Made by a program: the position numbers and the translations under genes
In this document: piece by piece, positions 17,152-25,959 of the stretch
Numbering within the stretch: position 1 is the stretch's first letter
How the letters are laid out: the number at the start of each line of letters is the position of its first letter
The notes under the pieces: model-generated
What the model saw: only the letters and a program-made list of their open reading frames with translations
Databases searched by the model: none
What the model was told of the DNA's origin: nothing
Source of the DNA: Sphingobacterium sp. ML3W
GTDB taxonomy: Bacteria > Bacteroidota > Bacteroidia > Sphingobacteriales > Sphingobacteriaceae
Reading direction: 5' to 3'
Length of the DNA: 64,000 nucleotides
Assembly (NCBI RefSeq): GCF_000747525.1
Contig: NZ_CP009278.1
Coordinates: 4,216,001 to 4,280,000 of the forward strand

Positions 17152-17928
17152 ATGGAAGTGAGCAAACCAATTATCAAAATTTCAAATCTGCACAAATCTT
17201 ACGGGACAAAAGAAATATTAAAAGGGATAAATCTTGATATCTACCCCGGTCAAGTAATTGGTTATATCGGCCCCAATGGTGCAGGAAAGTCTACAACAGT
17301 AAAAATTCTAACTGGATTAATCAATGATTTTGAAGGTGAAGTAATCATAAATGATATTGATATCAAGGAAGATCCTCTGGCGGTAAAAGCGCTTATAGGC
17401 TACGTTCCAGAAAACGCAGAACTCTATGATGTCCTAACACCTATGGAATATCTAGACTTCGTCGGTAAGTTATATGGTATGGACCATACTATCATCCAAC
17501 AAAAGGCCCAACAATTGTTAATCGCATTTGGTCTTGAAGCAAGTATGAATAACAGGATGGATACGTTCTCAAAAGGAATGCGCCAAAAAGTACTATTGAT
17601 ATCTGGTATTATCCACAATCCAAAAATCATTGTGCTCGACGAGCCTTTATCTGGATTAGATGCCAATGCAGTAATTGTTGTCAAAGAATTAATCTCCCTA
17701 TTAGCCAAAGAAGGCAAAACAATTTTTTATTGCTCACACATGATGGATGTTGTCGAAAAAGTGTCTGACCGCATTATGCTCATTTCTGAAGGCAATATCA
17801 TAGCCGACGGTACATTTGAACAATTAAAAACAAATCAAGCCGATTCTCTAGAACAGATTTTTTCCAAACTTACAGGGAAAGAAGATAGCAGTGTAGATGC
17901 ATCACATATTATTTCAGCCATTCGTTAA
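17152..17928 (+). CDS. ABC transporter ATP-binding protein
   Basis: A 258-residue ATPase of an ABC-2 type exporter. Walker A is GPNGAGKST (40-48), the signature is FSKGMRQKV (about 142-150), Walker B is IIVLDEPLSGLD (about 161-172), and the switch His lies in YCSHMMD. It is followed after nine bases by a membrane permease, its obvious partner. Substrate is unknown; the closest general group is the DrrA/NatA-like exporters. Confidence 0.93.
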   Translation: MEVSKPIIKISNLHKSYGTKEILKGINLDIYPGQVIGYIGPNGAGKSTTVKILTGLINDFEGEVIINDIDIKEDPLAVKALIGYVPENAELYDVLTPMEYLDFVGKLYGMDHTIIQQKAQQLLIAFGLEASMNNRMDTFSKGMRQKVLLISGIIHNPKIIVLDEPLSGLDANAVIVVKELISLLAKEGKTIFYCSHMMDVVEKVSDRIMLISEGNIIADGTFEQLKTNQADSLEQIFSKLTGKEDSSVDASHIISAIR

Positions 17929-17937
17929 TCTAATACC

Positions 17938-19611
17938 ATGCAAAAACTTACGTTAAAATTCATTTTACTATTCAGTAAATTATGGACAGCCATGGGCATA
18001 GATGTCGCGCAGTTAAAATTAATCATAGAGACAAAACTAACGATAGATGATCGACGTCCTTTAGCTTCGTTTTCGCAAAACAAAAATAAAAAAGCTTCCA
18101 AGTATTCCACTTGGTTTCAATTTTTTATTTTCCTATTCATGGGATTCATATTCTTATCTTTTATCGTCGTTATTGAAGACAAATTTTTAGCAGCATCCTT
18201 ATTTCTAACTATGCTATTGTCGATGTTATCATTATCCCTGATCTCAGACTTCTCAACCATTCTACTCGATAATAAAGACCAATACATCATTCTTCCAAGA
18301 CCTGTAAACGATAAAACAGTTGCTTTTTCAAGAGTGCTTTACATGCTCATAAAGATTTCGACTCAACTACTGGCAATGTCATTGCCCGGTTTGATATATA
18401 TTTTTATAAGCTGGGGTATTTTCCCAGCTATTATTTTCCTAATTCAAATTATAATAGCGACTATAATCGCGGTTTTCTTTGTCAATATTTTCTACTCTTT
18501 ATGTCTCCGTTTCTTATCCATTCAAAAGTTTAAAGATGTCATCAATTACCTCCAAATATTCTTTTCAATTTTTATTTTCCTGAGCTATCAAATTGGGCCA
18601 AGAGTCATGCAGAATATCACAGAGGGGGAAACCAGTATAGATAACCTCAAGTTGCTTTGGTTTTCTCCAGGAACCTGGATAGCATCATTCCAAGCGTTGA
18701 TAAACAAAGATTTCACGGTATTGTCAATAAGCTTTTCTGCGCTGAGCATGACACTACTTATTGTCTCTATATCAGGTGCTTCACGATTATTCTCAAAAGA
18801 TTTCAATACTAAAATCGCGCAATTGGCAAGTGGAGACGCTCCAGTCGAAAGCGATAAAATCGACCGTGGAAATAAGAAGCCATTTTATAAAAAACTGGAA
18901 ACAATCTTTACTAGCACACCCTTAGAAAAGGCTGGTTTTTCAATTATATGGTTGATAACTGCGCGCTCAAGAGAGTTTAAAATGCAATTGTATCCAACTA
19001 TGGCCTACTTACCGATTTATTTTGTATTTCTATTCCTGCAAGGAAAAAGTAGTTCAATGACTGAGCAGATAGCTCGTCTGAATACCTCAGGTATATACAT
19101 TATGCTTTTTTATCTTTCCTTATTGACGGTATTAACCGTATTCCAGTTGATCACCAAAAGTAATCAATACAAAGCAGCATGGATTTATTATGCGGCCCCC
19201 ATTCAACAAACGGGCGAACTGATGTCAGGCGTTTTGAAAGCTGCATTTATAAAGTATTTCATCCCTTTCAATCTTATTTTCTTAATGATTTGTATACCGA
19301 TGTTTGGCGTACATGTTTTCAATGATATTCTTTTGGCAACAGCCATTGGGGGAATCGAAAGTGTCTTGGTCATGTTATTTTTAGTCAAATCATTTCCTTT
19401 TTCCGAAGCAAGTGAAAATGGCAAAAGCAAAGTATTTATCAATCTATTAGTATTAGGCTTATTGGCTCTTATAGGATTTTTACATATCATTATTCATCAG
19501 TACGAAATGGTCATTTGGGCAAGTGCAGCCATTGCATGGGCCATATTTTTATACATGCTGAAATATCTGAATAAAGAAAATTGGAAGAGTTTAGCTTTTA
19601 ACGACAATTAA
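17938..19611 (+). CDS. ABC-2 type membrane permease
   Basis: A 557-residue integral membrane protein with about 12 hydrophobic segments, for example FQFFIFLFMGFIFLSFIVV near residue 60 and several in the C-terminal third (IVVL/FLHIIIHQY). A hydrophilic stretch around 300-330 (DAPVESDKIDRGNKKPF) divides it into two halves, as in fused or long ABC-2 permeases. It follows the ATPase gene by nine bases, so the two form one exporter. No substrate can be named. Confidence 0.85.
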   Translation: MQKLTLKFILLFSKLWTAMGIDVAQLKLIIETKLTIDDRRPLASFSQNKNKKASKYSTWFQFFIFLFMGFIFLSFIVVIEDKFLAASLFLTMLLSMLSLSLISDFSTILLDNKDQYIILPRPVNDKTVAFSRVLYMLIKISTQLLAMSLPGLIYIFISWGIFPAIIFLIQIIIATIIAVFFVNIFYSLCLRFLSIQKFKDVINYLQIFFSIFIFLSYQIGPRVMQNITEGETSIDNLKLLWFSPGTWIASFQALINKDFTVLSISFSALSMTLLIVSISGASRLFSKDFNTKIAQLASGDAPVESDKIDRGNKKPFYKKLETIFTSTPLEKAGFSIIWLITARSREFKMQLYPTMAYLPIYFVFLFLQGKSSSMTEQIARLNTSGIYIMLFYLSLLTVLTVFQLITKSNQYKAAWIYYAAPIQQTGELMSGVLKAAFIKYFIPFNLIFLMICIPMFGVHVFNDILLATAIGGIESVLVMLFLVKSFPFSEASENGKSKVFINLLVLGLLALIGFLHIIIHQYEMVIWASAAIAWAIFLYMLKYLNKENWKSLAFNDN

Positions 19612-19676
19612 AAAGAAGACTCCAATCTTAAGAAATATTAATTATCTTTATATTAATACTTTATAAACAAAAAATT

Positions 19677-20096
19677 ATGTCAACAATAACTGTCAGTGCC
19701 GATATACATGCTCCTTTAGAATTCGTCTGGAAGCTATTTACTCTTCCAGAACATATTGTCATTTGGAATGCCGCCAGTGAAGATTGGGAAACAACATCAG
19801 CAACCAACGACCTTCGTGTGGGTGGTAAATTCAGCTTTCACATGGCTGCTAAAGATAAAAGCTTTAGCTTCATTCTAGGAGGACAATATGATGAAGTAAA
19901 ACCTTTACAACATATCGCCTATAGCTTAGAAGATAATCGAAAAGTAAGTACAACATTCTTTGAGAACAATCATGTCGTAACCATCGTTCAGAGCTTTGAT
20001 AGCGAAACCACACACTCCGAAGAACAGCAGCATGCCGGTTGGCAGGCTATCCTTAATAATTTAAAAAAATATGTAGAAGAACAAGTAGTAAAATAA
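19677..20096 (+). CDS. SRPBCC/AHSA1-type small-ligand-binding domain protein
   Basis: A 139-residue cytoplasmic protein with the START/Bet v1-like layout: ITVSADIHAPLEFVWKLFTLPEHIVIWN at the start (as short segments APLEFVW and WNAASEDWET), then GGKFSFHM and a C-terminal helix beginning HAGWQAILNNLKKYVE. The family includes Aha1-like Hsp90 co-chaperone domains and many proteins of unknown ligand. It ends shortly before a two-way terminator and a tRNA gene. Confidence 0.83.
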   Translation: MSTITVSADIHAPLEFVWKLFTLPEHIVIWNAASEDWETTSATNDLRVGGKFSFHMAAKDKSFSFILGGQYDEVKPLQHIAYSLEDNRKVSTTFFENNHVVTIVQSFDSETTHSEEQQHAGWQAILNNLKKYVEEQVVK

Positions 20097-20183
20097 AATG
20101 TAATTTAGGATTTAGTTTTTTTCTATTTTCTTAGAATAACGAGAAAAGGATAAATGATAGATACTTCAAAAAGATATAAAATG

Positions 20184-20213
20184 AAAAAGCTTCAAGTAAA
20201 CTTGAAGCTTTTT
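20184..20213. terminator. Two-way terminator between SRPBCC gene and tRNA-Met
   Basis: Perfect 13-bp stem (20184-20196 with 20201-20213), TAAA loop, T run on the plus strand and A run on the other flank. It serves the rightward SRPBCC gene and the leftward tRNA gene, whose 3' end is four bases away. Confidence 0.85.
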
Positions 20214-20216
20214 TCG

Positions 20217-20290
20217 TAGCGGGGAGCAGGATCGAACTGCCGACCTCAGGGTTATGAATCCTGCGCTCTAACCATCTGAGCTACCCCGCC
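20217..20290 (-). tRNA. tRNA-Met (CAT anticodon), copy 1
   Basis: Seventy-four bases fold as a full cloverleaf on the minus strand: acceptor GGCGGGG with CCCCGCT (first pair G-U), D arm GCTC..GAGC, anticodon loop TTCATAA, T loop TTCGATC. The CCA end is not encoded. The anticodon stem has an A31-C39 mismatch. CAT also occurs in tRNA-Ile2, whose C34 is modified to lysidine; elongator Met is the preferred reading but sequence inspection alone cannot exclude Ile2. Confidence 0.9.
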
Positions 20291-20303
20291 GTTTTTCGGT
20301 ATG

Positions 20304-20311
20304 CAAATATA
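20304..20311 (-). promoter_or_regulatory. tRNA promoter -7 element, copy 1
   Basis: TATATTTG on the minus strand, a perfect TAnnTTTG, ends 13 bases upstream of the tRNA 5' end. The spacing suggests a 5' extension of under ten bases removed by RNase P. Confidence 0.65.
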
Positions 20312-20595
20312 GCAATAACCCGTCATAAAAAAAGCTTTTTTTGTTTTTTTTTCATGTTTTAACAGTCTTAGAGACTAAAAAAAACGCAATTCCTTTATAA
20401 TGAAACAAATACTAATTGTAAAAAATAAGCGGAGTAGTAAATAAAAAATCATGTATCGAAAAGGCTCCCTATCTTTCACAACTTTTTAAATAAAACTTTT
20501 TTGGAAAATAATTGCAAAGACAAAATAAATATGTATTATTACAAATAATACTATAAAAGTATAACCAATACGCAATAAAGGATTTAGAGTTTTTG
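20312..20595. other. Spacer between the two tRNA-Met genes
   Basis: About 285 AT-rich bases with poly-A/T tracts. No gene, RNA or convincing repeat is seen beyond the tRNA flanks, which are themselves duplicated for about 20 bases (GTTTTT..ATGCAAAT). Confidence 0.5.
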
Positions 20596-20669
20596 TAGCG
20601 GGGAGCAGAATCGAACTGCCGACCTCAGGGTTATGAATCCTGCGCTCTAACCATCTGAGCTACCCCGCC
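20596..20669 (-). tRNA. tRNA-Met (CAT anticodon), copy 2
   Basis: Identical to the copy at 20217-20290 except for one base: A at 20609 where the first copy has G at 20230 (plus strand), which changes the last base of the T loop from C to T. Same first-pair G-U and A31-C39 mismatch. The Met/Ile2 ambiguity of the CAT anticodon applies here too. Confidence 0.9.
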
Positions 20670-20682
20670 GTTTTTGGGAATG

Positions 20683-20690
20683 CAAATGTA
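20683..20690 (-). promoter_or_regulatory. tRNA promoter -7 element, copy 2
   Basis: TACATTTG on the minus strand, a perfect TAnnTTTG, 13 bases upstream of the tRNA 5' end, in the same position as in copy 1. Confidence 0.65.
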
Positions 20691-20730
20691 GTTTTTATTT
20701 ATCATAATAAAAAATAAATATTCATGTAAT

Positions 20731-21108
20731 ATGGCTGAAAAAATAAAATTAACCTTAGAATATATCGTAAATTCTTCACCTAGAATTTTATTCCCCTTTT
20801 TACAGGAGCCGAATGCCCTATCACAATGGTTTGCTGATGACGTGAATTATCGAGAATCTATCTATGACTTTGTTTGGGACGATGAGAGTCATAAAGCTAA
20901 AATAGTCAATATTAAAGAAAATAAACTCATCCGTTATAAATGGCTCGAAGATGAACCTTACTACTTTGAATTAGAAATTGATCAAGACGAATTAACAAAT
21001 GATGTCGCATTAAGGATCACAGATTTTGCTAAAGAGGATGATGTAGAAAATCGTAAAATGATCTGGAATAATTCAATAGAATACTTACAAAGTGTGATAG
21101 GAGGATAA
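20731..21108 (+). CDS. START-like domain protein (small, cytoplasmic)
   Basis: A 125-residue protein with a START-like fold typical of Bacteroidota: EYIVNSSPRILFPFLQEPNALSQWFADD at the start (key residues SPRILF and LSQWFAD), a strongly charged middle, and the C-terminal helix MIWNNSIEYLQSVIGG. Its ligand and role are unknown. The reading frame, conserved W residues and Asp/Glu-rich composition support a real gene. It precedes lptF; a TATCTTTG promoter lies just after its stop, so lptF has its own start. Confidence 0.85.
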   Translation: MAEKIKLTLEYIVNSSPRILFPFLQEPNALSQWFADDVNYRESIYDFVWDDESHKAKIVNIKENKLIRYKWLEDEPYYFELEIDQDELTNDVALRITDFAKEDDVENRKMIWNNSIEYLQSVIGG

Positions 21109-21115
21109 AAAAGTA

Positions 21116-21202
21116 TATCTTTGCATCTAAATAAGGCCTATTAAAAATAGGCCTCTAAAGCTTCAAAAATAATCAAAGCTTTAGCAAGGAACACATGATC
21201 GG
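21116..21202 (+). promoter_or_regulatory. lptF promoter and structured leader
   Basis: TATCTTTG (21116-21123) is a perfect -7 element. The leader of about 75 bases holds two hairpins: a 9-bp stem (21134-21142 with 21146-21154) and a second 9-bp stem (21155-21163 with 21176-21184, 12-base loop). AAGGA (21186-21190) follows. A four-codon frame ATG-ATC-GGA-TGA (21195-21206) ends across the lptF ATG at 21203. Confidence 0.55.
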
Positions 21203-22678
21203 ATGAAAAAGATTTATCTACTTATTCTTAAATCCTTTATAAAGCCATTTCTCGTCACTTTTTGCATTGTGATGTTTGTGCTTTTAATGCTTTTCTTATT
21301 TAAATACATTGATGATTTAATAGGCAAAGGCTTCGAGTGGATTGTCATTTTAAAATTGCTAGGCTACGCATGTGTCACGCAAATTTCAATGGCCATGCCA
21401 CTTTCTATGCTATTGTCATCCATCATGACTTTTGGAAACTTGGGTGAAAGCTATGAGCTTGTTGCCATCAAAGCTGCAGGAGTATCGCTTAGAAAAGCCA
21501 TGACCCCACTATTCATATTAGTGGGTTTCTTCAGCTTAAGTTCATTTCTTTTTTCAGATTACATTCTACCCATTGCCAATCTAAAAATGGGTTCATTGCT
21601 TTATGACGTTAGGAACAAAAAGGCTGACTTTTTAATTAAGCCGGGAATCTTCAACAATACCATACCTGGATATTCCATTCGTGCAAAAGGTAAAAATGAA
21701 AATGGAACGATCCTTTATGACCTTATGATTTATGACAATCAAGGTGGAAATGCAGGAAATACCGTTTTAATTGCTAAAGAAGGGTTTATCTACAACTCAC
21801 CTGATAATAGTTATATGATCTTAAAACTAAAAGATGGTATACGCTATGAAGATGCACGCGTAAAAAGCTCAAAAAGTTACGACCCTCGCCAACAATTTAC
21901 CAGATTTAAATTCAAAGAGACTGAACAAAAATTTGATATGGAATGGAATAAAATGCAAAAAACAGATGAAAATCTGTTCAAGAGTCACCATGCCATGTTA
22001 AACTTAAAACAGCTCAAAGTATATACCGATTCGAATAAAGTTAAGTTAGACAGCGTGAAACATATGTTATCCAATACAATGGACCATCGTTTCAATCTGT
22101 TTTCTCCATATTTCAATGCTAAACAGGGGAACGAAACGATAAAACCTGTTCAAGTAAAACCATTCAATGATCTTATGCAGGATATCGTCAGTCCTGAACA
22201 GCGAGTTCAAATTACCGCAAGTGCTTTAAGTCAACTTAATTATATGAAAGACGATCTTAGTAATAGATTGCCCGATTATAAAGACTTAAATTCAAAAGAT
22301 ATACGCTACCAGATTGAATTTCATCGAAAATTCACACTAGCGGTGTCTTGTTTACTACTATTTGCTATTGGAGCACCCTTAGGAGCTATTATTCGTAAAG
22401 GAGGATTAGGTCTTCCTGTCATCATGGCTATTATCTTCTTTCTGATTTATCACATCATCTCAACGGTGGCAGAAAAATCGGCTAAAGACGGTTCCATTTC
22501 ACCTATCCTAGGAATGTGGATGGCCATTATTGTATTGTCTCCCTTAGCAGGATTCTTAACCTATAAATCCACGACAGACTCTGCCCTCTTCGATATCGAC
22601 CAATATAAGATAAAAGCCGAGGCAGGATTGAAATGGCTTAAGAACAAACTAGCTAAAAAGAAGCCAAAAGTGCAATAA
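21203..22678 (+). CDS. LptF/LptG family lipopolysaccharide export permease
   Basis: A 491-residue inner-membrane permease of the LptB2FG exporter that extracts lipopolysaccharide from the inner membrane. It has the family layout: two N-terminal membrane helices, a third after SYELVAIKAAGVSLRKAM (the coupling region), a large periplasmic part (about 130-380) and three C-terminal helices (FTLAVSCLLLFAIGAPLGAI onward). The motif GAPLGAIIRKGGLG is typical. The periplasmic domain is longer than in E. coli LptF. F versus G cannot be settled; Bacteroidota keep these genes apart. Confidence 0.88.
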   Translation: MKKIYLLILKSFIKPFLVTFCIVMFVLLMLFLFKYIDDLIGKGFEWIVILKLLGYACVTQISMAMPLSMLLSSIMTFGNLGESYELVAIKAAGVSLRKAMTPLFILVGFFSLSSFLFSDYILPIANLKMGSLLYDVRNKKADFLIKPGIFNNTIPGYSIRAKGKNENGTILYDLMIYDNQGGNAGNTVLIAKEGFIYNSPDNSYMILKLKDGIRYEDARVKSSKSYDPRQQFTRFKFKETEQKFDMEWNKMQKTDENLFKSHHAMLNLKQLKVYTDSNKVKLDSVKHMLSNTMDHRFNLFSPYFNAKQGNETIKPVQVKPFNDLMQDIVSPEQRVQITASALSQLNYMKDDLSNRLPDYKDLNSKDIRYQIEFHRKFTLAVSCLLLFAIGAPLGAIIRKGGLGLPVIMAIIFFLIYHIISTVAEKSAKDGSISPILGMWMAIIVLSPLAGFLTYKSTTDSALFDIDQYKIKAEAGLKWLKNKLAKKKPKVQ

Positions 22679-22725
22679 TAAGCTCATTTTGACTTATACA
22701 TTATAAATAAAATAGAATACTATAC

Positions 22726-22733
22726 TACCTTTG
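22726..22733 (+). promoter_or_regulatory. ribBA promoter -7 element
   Basis: TACCTTTG, a perfect TAnnTTTG, ends 22 bases before the ribBA ATG. The implied leader is under 20 bases, too short for an FMN riboswitch. Confidence 0.65.
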
Positions 22734-22755
22734 TATATATACATTTAAGAGATCG

Positions 22756-23970
22756 ATGGAGTTCAAATTAAACACGATTGAAGAAGCAATCGAAGATATA
22801 AAAGCTGGCAAAGTGATCATCGTAGTGGATGATGAAGACCGCGAAAATGAAGGTGATTTTGTTACAGCAGCTAGAAATGCTACACCAGAAGTCATCAATT
22901 TCATGGCAACACACGGAAGAGGTTTAGTATGTGCACCTTTAACGAAACAACGTTGTGATGAACTGAATTTAGAATTAATGGTAGGTAAGAATACCGCTGT
23001 TTACGAAACTAATTTTACGGTTTCTGTTGACCTACAAGGATATGGTTGTACGACAGGAATTTCAGCTTCCGACCGTTCAAAAACAATCAAAGCGTTAATC
23101 GATCCAAACATCGACCCTGTCGAGCTTGGACGCCCAGGGCATATATTTCCACTAATCGCAAAAGATGGTGGTGTATTACGTCGTACAGGTCATACAGAAG
23201 CTACTGTAGACTTGGCACGTCTTGCTGGTTTCGAACCAGCAGGTGTATTGGTTGAGATTTTAAAAGACGATGGTGAAATGGCAAGACTTCCAGAATTAAT
23301 GGAAGTAGCAAAACGTTTTGATTTAAAGATTATCAGCATTGAGGATTTAATCGAATATCGTTTAAAACATGATTCCCTTATCACTGAAGAAGTTGAAGTC
23401 GATATGCCAACGGCATTCGGTGATTTTAAATTAAAAGCTTACACACAAAAAGATACAGGCGAGCACCATCTAGCACTTTACAAAGGCGAATGGACTGAAG
23501 AAGAGCCTATTTTAGTACGTGTACATAGCTCATGTCTTACTGGTGATATCTTTGGCTCTTGCCGTTGTGATTGTGGTCCACAATTACATAAAGCAATGGA
23601 GATGATTCAAAAAGAAGGTAAAGGTGTTATCGTATACATGAATCAAGAAGGCCGTGGAATAGGTCTAGTAAACAAATTGCAAGCATACAAACTGCAGGAA
23701 AGTGGTATCGACACTGTAGACGCCAATATTCAATTAGGCTTCAAAGCAGATTTACGCGATTATGGAATTGGCGCTCAGATTTTGAGAAATCTTGGTGTTA
23801 CCAAAATGCGCTTAATGTCCAACAATCCTACAAAACGAGCAGGTTTGGTTGGATATGGATTAGAAATCATAGAAAACGTAGCTATCGAAATCCAATCTAA
23901 CCCTTATAATGAGGAATATTTAAAAACAAAGAGAGACCGAATGGGTCATACCATTATGAAGAATCTTTAA
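22756..23970 (+). CDS. ribBA: Bifunctional 3,4-dihydroxy-2-butanone-4-phosphate synthase / GTP cyclohydrolase II
   Basis: Supplies both precursors of riboflavin. Residues 1-205 are the RibB part, with DDEDRENEGDF (25-35), HGRGLVCAPL (53-62) and RRTGHTEATVDLARLAG (142-158). Residues from about 210 are the RibA part: zinc ligands Cys260, Cys271 and Cys273 in SSCLTGDIFGSCRCDCG, and the GTP-binding YMNQEGRGIGL (294-304). The fused form is the usual one in Bacteroidota. No other rib gene is near. A terminator follows the stop. Confidence 0.96.
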   Translation: MEFKLNTIEEAIEDIKAGKVIIVVDDEDRENEGDFVTAARNATPEVINFMATHGRGLVCAPLTKQRCDELNLELMVGKNTAVYETNFTVSVDLQGYGCTTGISASDRSKTIKALIDPNIDPVELGRPGHIFPLIAKDGGVLRRTGHTEATVDLARLAGFEPAGVLVEILKDDGEMARLPELMEVAKRFDLKIISIEDLIEYRLKHDSLITEEVEVDMPTAFGDFKLKAYTQKDTGEHHLALYKGEWTEEEPILVRVHSSCLTGDIFGSCRCDCGPQLHKAMEMIQKEGKGVIVYMNQEGRGIGLVNKLQAYKLQESGIDTVDANIQLGFKADLRDYGIGAQILRNLGVTKMRLMSNNPTKRAGLVGYGLEIIENVAIEIQSNPYNEEYLKTKRDRMGHTIMKNL

Positions 23971-23978
23971 TTATATTA

Positions 23979-24008
23979 AAAAAGGGAGTTCGAAAGTTCT
24001 CCCTTTTT
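23979..24008 (+). terminator. Intrinsic terminator of ribBA
   Basis: AAAAAGGGAG (23979-23988) pairs with CTCCCTTTTT (23999-24008) around a ten-base loop, with T run in the 3' arm. Confidence 0.82.
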
Positions 24009-24023
24009 AATTTATAACTTTAA

Positions 24024-24422
24024 ATGATGAAAGAAAATCCTAAACAACTCATATTATTTGATGGGATTTGCAACCTCTGCAATAAGACTGTTAATTTTAT
24101 CATCAAGAGAGATAAAAAAGATCAATTTAGATTTACATCCTTACAATCTAAGATTGGGGATAGCTATGTTCGTCATCTACCTCCAGGCACAGACTCTATC
24201 CTATATCTCAGAAATAATAAAATCTTTACAAAAAGTACCGCAGCCCTATATATTGCTAAAGATATAGGCTATCCGTACGCCTTACTTTTTCCTTTAATCT
24301 TTTTACCAACATCTTGGCGAGACAATTGTTATGATTATATCGCAAAAAATAGATACCGTTGGTTTGGAAAACAAGAACAATGCGAAATACCCTCCAAACA
24401 AACGAGCAAAAAATTCATTTAA
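24024..24422 (+). CDS. DCC family (YuxK-like) thiol-disulfide protein
   Basis: A 132-residue protein of the DUF393/DCC family, named for its DxxCxxC motif, seen here as LILFDGICNLCNKTVNFII (Asp at about 14, Cys at 17 and 20). The motif resembles a thioredoxin-like active site; a redox role is assumed for the family but not proven. The C-terminal YRWFGK is also typical. Twelve bases separate it from the aldehyde dehydrogenase gene, so the pair may be co-transcribed. Confidence 0.87.
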   Translation: MMKENPKQLILFDGICNLCNKTVNFIIKRDKKDQFRFTSLQSKIGDSYVRHLPPGTDSILYLRNNKIFTKSTAALYIAKDIGYPYALLFPLIFLPTSWRDNCYDYIAKNRYRWFGKQEQCEIPSKQTSKKFI

Positions 24423-24434
24423 AATAAAGACGCT

Positions 24435-25865
24435 ATGAAAAATCCCTTATTGCTAAATCAAGCTTATATAAATGGAAAATTCATTTCCCACATACACACA
24501 TTCGATGTCATTAACCCTGCTACAGGAAAAGTAATAGACTCCGTTCCTGATCTAGAAGTAAAAGCGTGTCAAAATGCGATAGCAGCAGCAGAAACAGCTT
24601 GGAAAACCTGGCGTTCATTATCCGCTACACAGCGTAGTATCTTAGTTAGAAATTGGTACGATCTGATCTTAAAGAATAAAAATTATTTAGCAGAAATTAT
24701 AACACTTGAAAGTGGTAAACCCTTGAAAGAGTCATTGACAGAAGTTGAATATGGGAATTCATTTGTTGAATGGTTTGCAGAAGAAGGAAAAAGAACATAT
24801 GGTGAAACAATACCTTCTGCTCAAAATGGAAATCGCATGATAACCATAAAGCAAGGAATTGGTGTAGTCGCTGCCATCACACCTTGGAATTTCCCCTTAG
24901 CAATGATTACGCGCAAGGTAGCCCCTGCCCTTGTTGCAGGCTGTACCATTGTATTAAAACCTGCCTCACAAACTCCCTTTTCCGCTATTGCATTAGCTAA
25001 GTTGGCAGAAGAAGCTGGGCTTCCTAAAGGTGTTTTTAATGTCGTAACCAGTAAAGATAGTGCCGGTTTTGGCAAAGAGCTGGCAACAAACCCAGTAATA
25101 AGAAAACTATCATTTACAGGTTCAACGGAGGTGGGGAAATCCCTAATCGCACAATCTGCTTCCAATATCAAAAAAGTATCCATGGAATTGGGAGGCAATG
25201 CCCCATTTATTGTATTTGACGATGCCGATATAGATGCCGCAGTAAAAGGGGCAATAGCGGGCAAGTTTCGCAATTCAGGACAAACTTGTGTTTCCATCAA
25301 TCGTTTTTATGTCCAAGAAAATGTATACGAAGAATTCGCAAAAAAACTTACCACAGCAGTTAAAGAACTTAAAGTAGGAAATGGCCTAGATAAAGGTATT
25401 GAAGTTGGCCCACTAATTAATCTGAAGGGACTTGAAAAAGTTAAAAACCATATTGATGATGCGCTGCAACATGGAGCCAAAATCACAACAGGTGGTAAAC
25501 AATTAAAGGGTTTATTCTTTGAGCCCACTGTATTGACTCATATATCGCATACAGCACGTATTGCCCAGGAGGAAACATTTGGGCCGGTATGTGCATTGTT
25601 TAAATTTACAACTGAAGAGTCTGCGATTACATTATCCAACGACACCCCATTTGGTTTAGCATCCTATTTCTATAGTCAAAATGTAAATCGATGTTTTCGC
25701 GTGTCCGAGCAACTGGAAGCGGGCATGGTTGGTATTAATACCGGTTTGATTTCAAATGCTGCTGCCCCATTCGGTGGTGTAAAAGAGTCAGGAATCGGTC
25801 GCGAGGGATCAAAACATGGATTAGATGAATATATGGAAATAAAATATTTATGTTTCGGTGCATAA
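24435..25865 (+). CDS. gabD: NAD(P)-dependent aldehyde dehydrogenase, succinate-semialdehyde dehydrogenase type
   Basis: Oxidises an aldehyde to its acid, probably succinic semialdehyde to succinate. The 476 residues carry AAITPWNFPLAM (146-157), FTGSTEVGK (228-236), general base Glu251 in MELGGNAP and catalytic Cys285 in NSGQTCVS. The stretch ELGGNAPFIVFDDADIDAAV is characteristic of the GabD group within ALDHs. Length fits the family (480). Substrate assignment is by family resemblance; no gabT is adjacent. Confidence 0.85.
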   Translation: MKNPLLLNQAYINGKFISHIHTFDVINPATGKVIDSVPDLEVKACQNAIAAAETAWKTWRSLSATQRSILVRNWYDLILKNKNYLAEIITLESGKPLKESLTEVEYGNSFVEWFAEEGKRTYGETIPSAQNGNRMITIKQGIGVVAAITPWNFPLAMITRKVAPALVAGCTIVLKPASQTPFSAIALAKLAEEAGLPKGVFNVVTSKDSAGFGKELATNPVIRKLSFTGSTEVGKSLIAQSASNIKKVSMELGGNAPFIVFDDADIDAAVKGAIAGKFRNSGQTCVSINRFYVQENVYEEFAKKLTTAVKELKVGNGLDKGIEVGPLINLKGLEKVKNHIDDALQHGAKITTGGKQLKGLFFEPTVLTHISHTARIAQEETFGPVCALFKFTTEESAITLSNDTPFGLASYFYSQNVNRCFRVSEQLEAGMVGINTGLISNAAAPFGGVKESGIGREGSKHGLDEYMEIKYLCFGA

Positions 25866-25894
25866 TTCGGATAACAACTAGACAATTAGTAACT

Positions 25895-25938
25895 AAAAAA
25901 GAAATCACGTGCCTACACAGACACTTGATTTCTTTTTT
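25895..25938. terminator. Two-way terminator between gabD-like gene and isomerase gene
   Basis: AAAAAAGAAATCA (25895-25907) pairs with TGATTTCTTTTTT (25926-25938), with an inner GTG/CAC extension; A and T runs suit both directions. Confidence 0.83.
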
Positions 25939-25959
25939 AGATAGGAAAGCTAGAACCGA

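Noticed and set aside
20217..20669. tRNA-Ile2 (lysidine) assignment of the CAT tRNAs
   Set aside because: Not excluded, but the general features do not favour it over elongator Met; I kept Met and noted the doubt.
22689..22694. E. coli-style TTGACT -35 upstream of ribBA
   Set aside because: No matching -10 box at suitable spacing; the phylum's promoters are TTTG/TAnnTTTG, and TACCTTTG is present.
22679..22755. FMN riboswitch upstream of ribBA
   Set aside because: Only 77 bases separate lptF from ribBA and the promoter -7 box ends 22 bases before the ATG, which leaves no room for the FMN aptamer.
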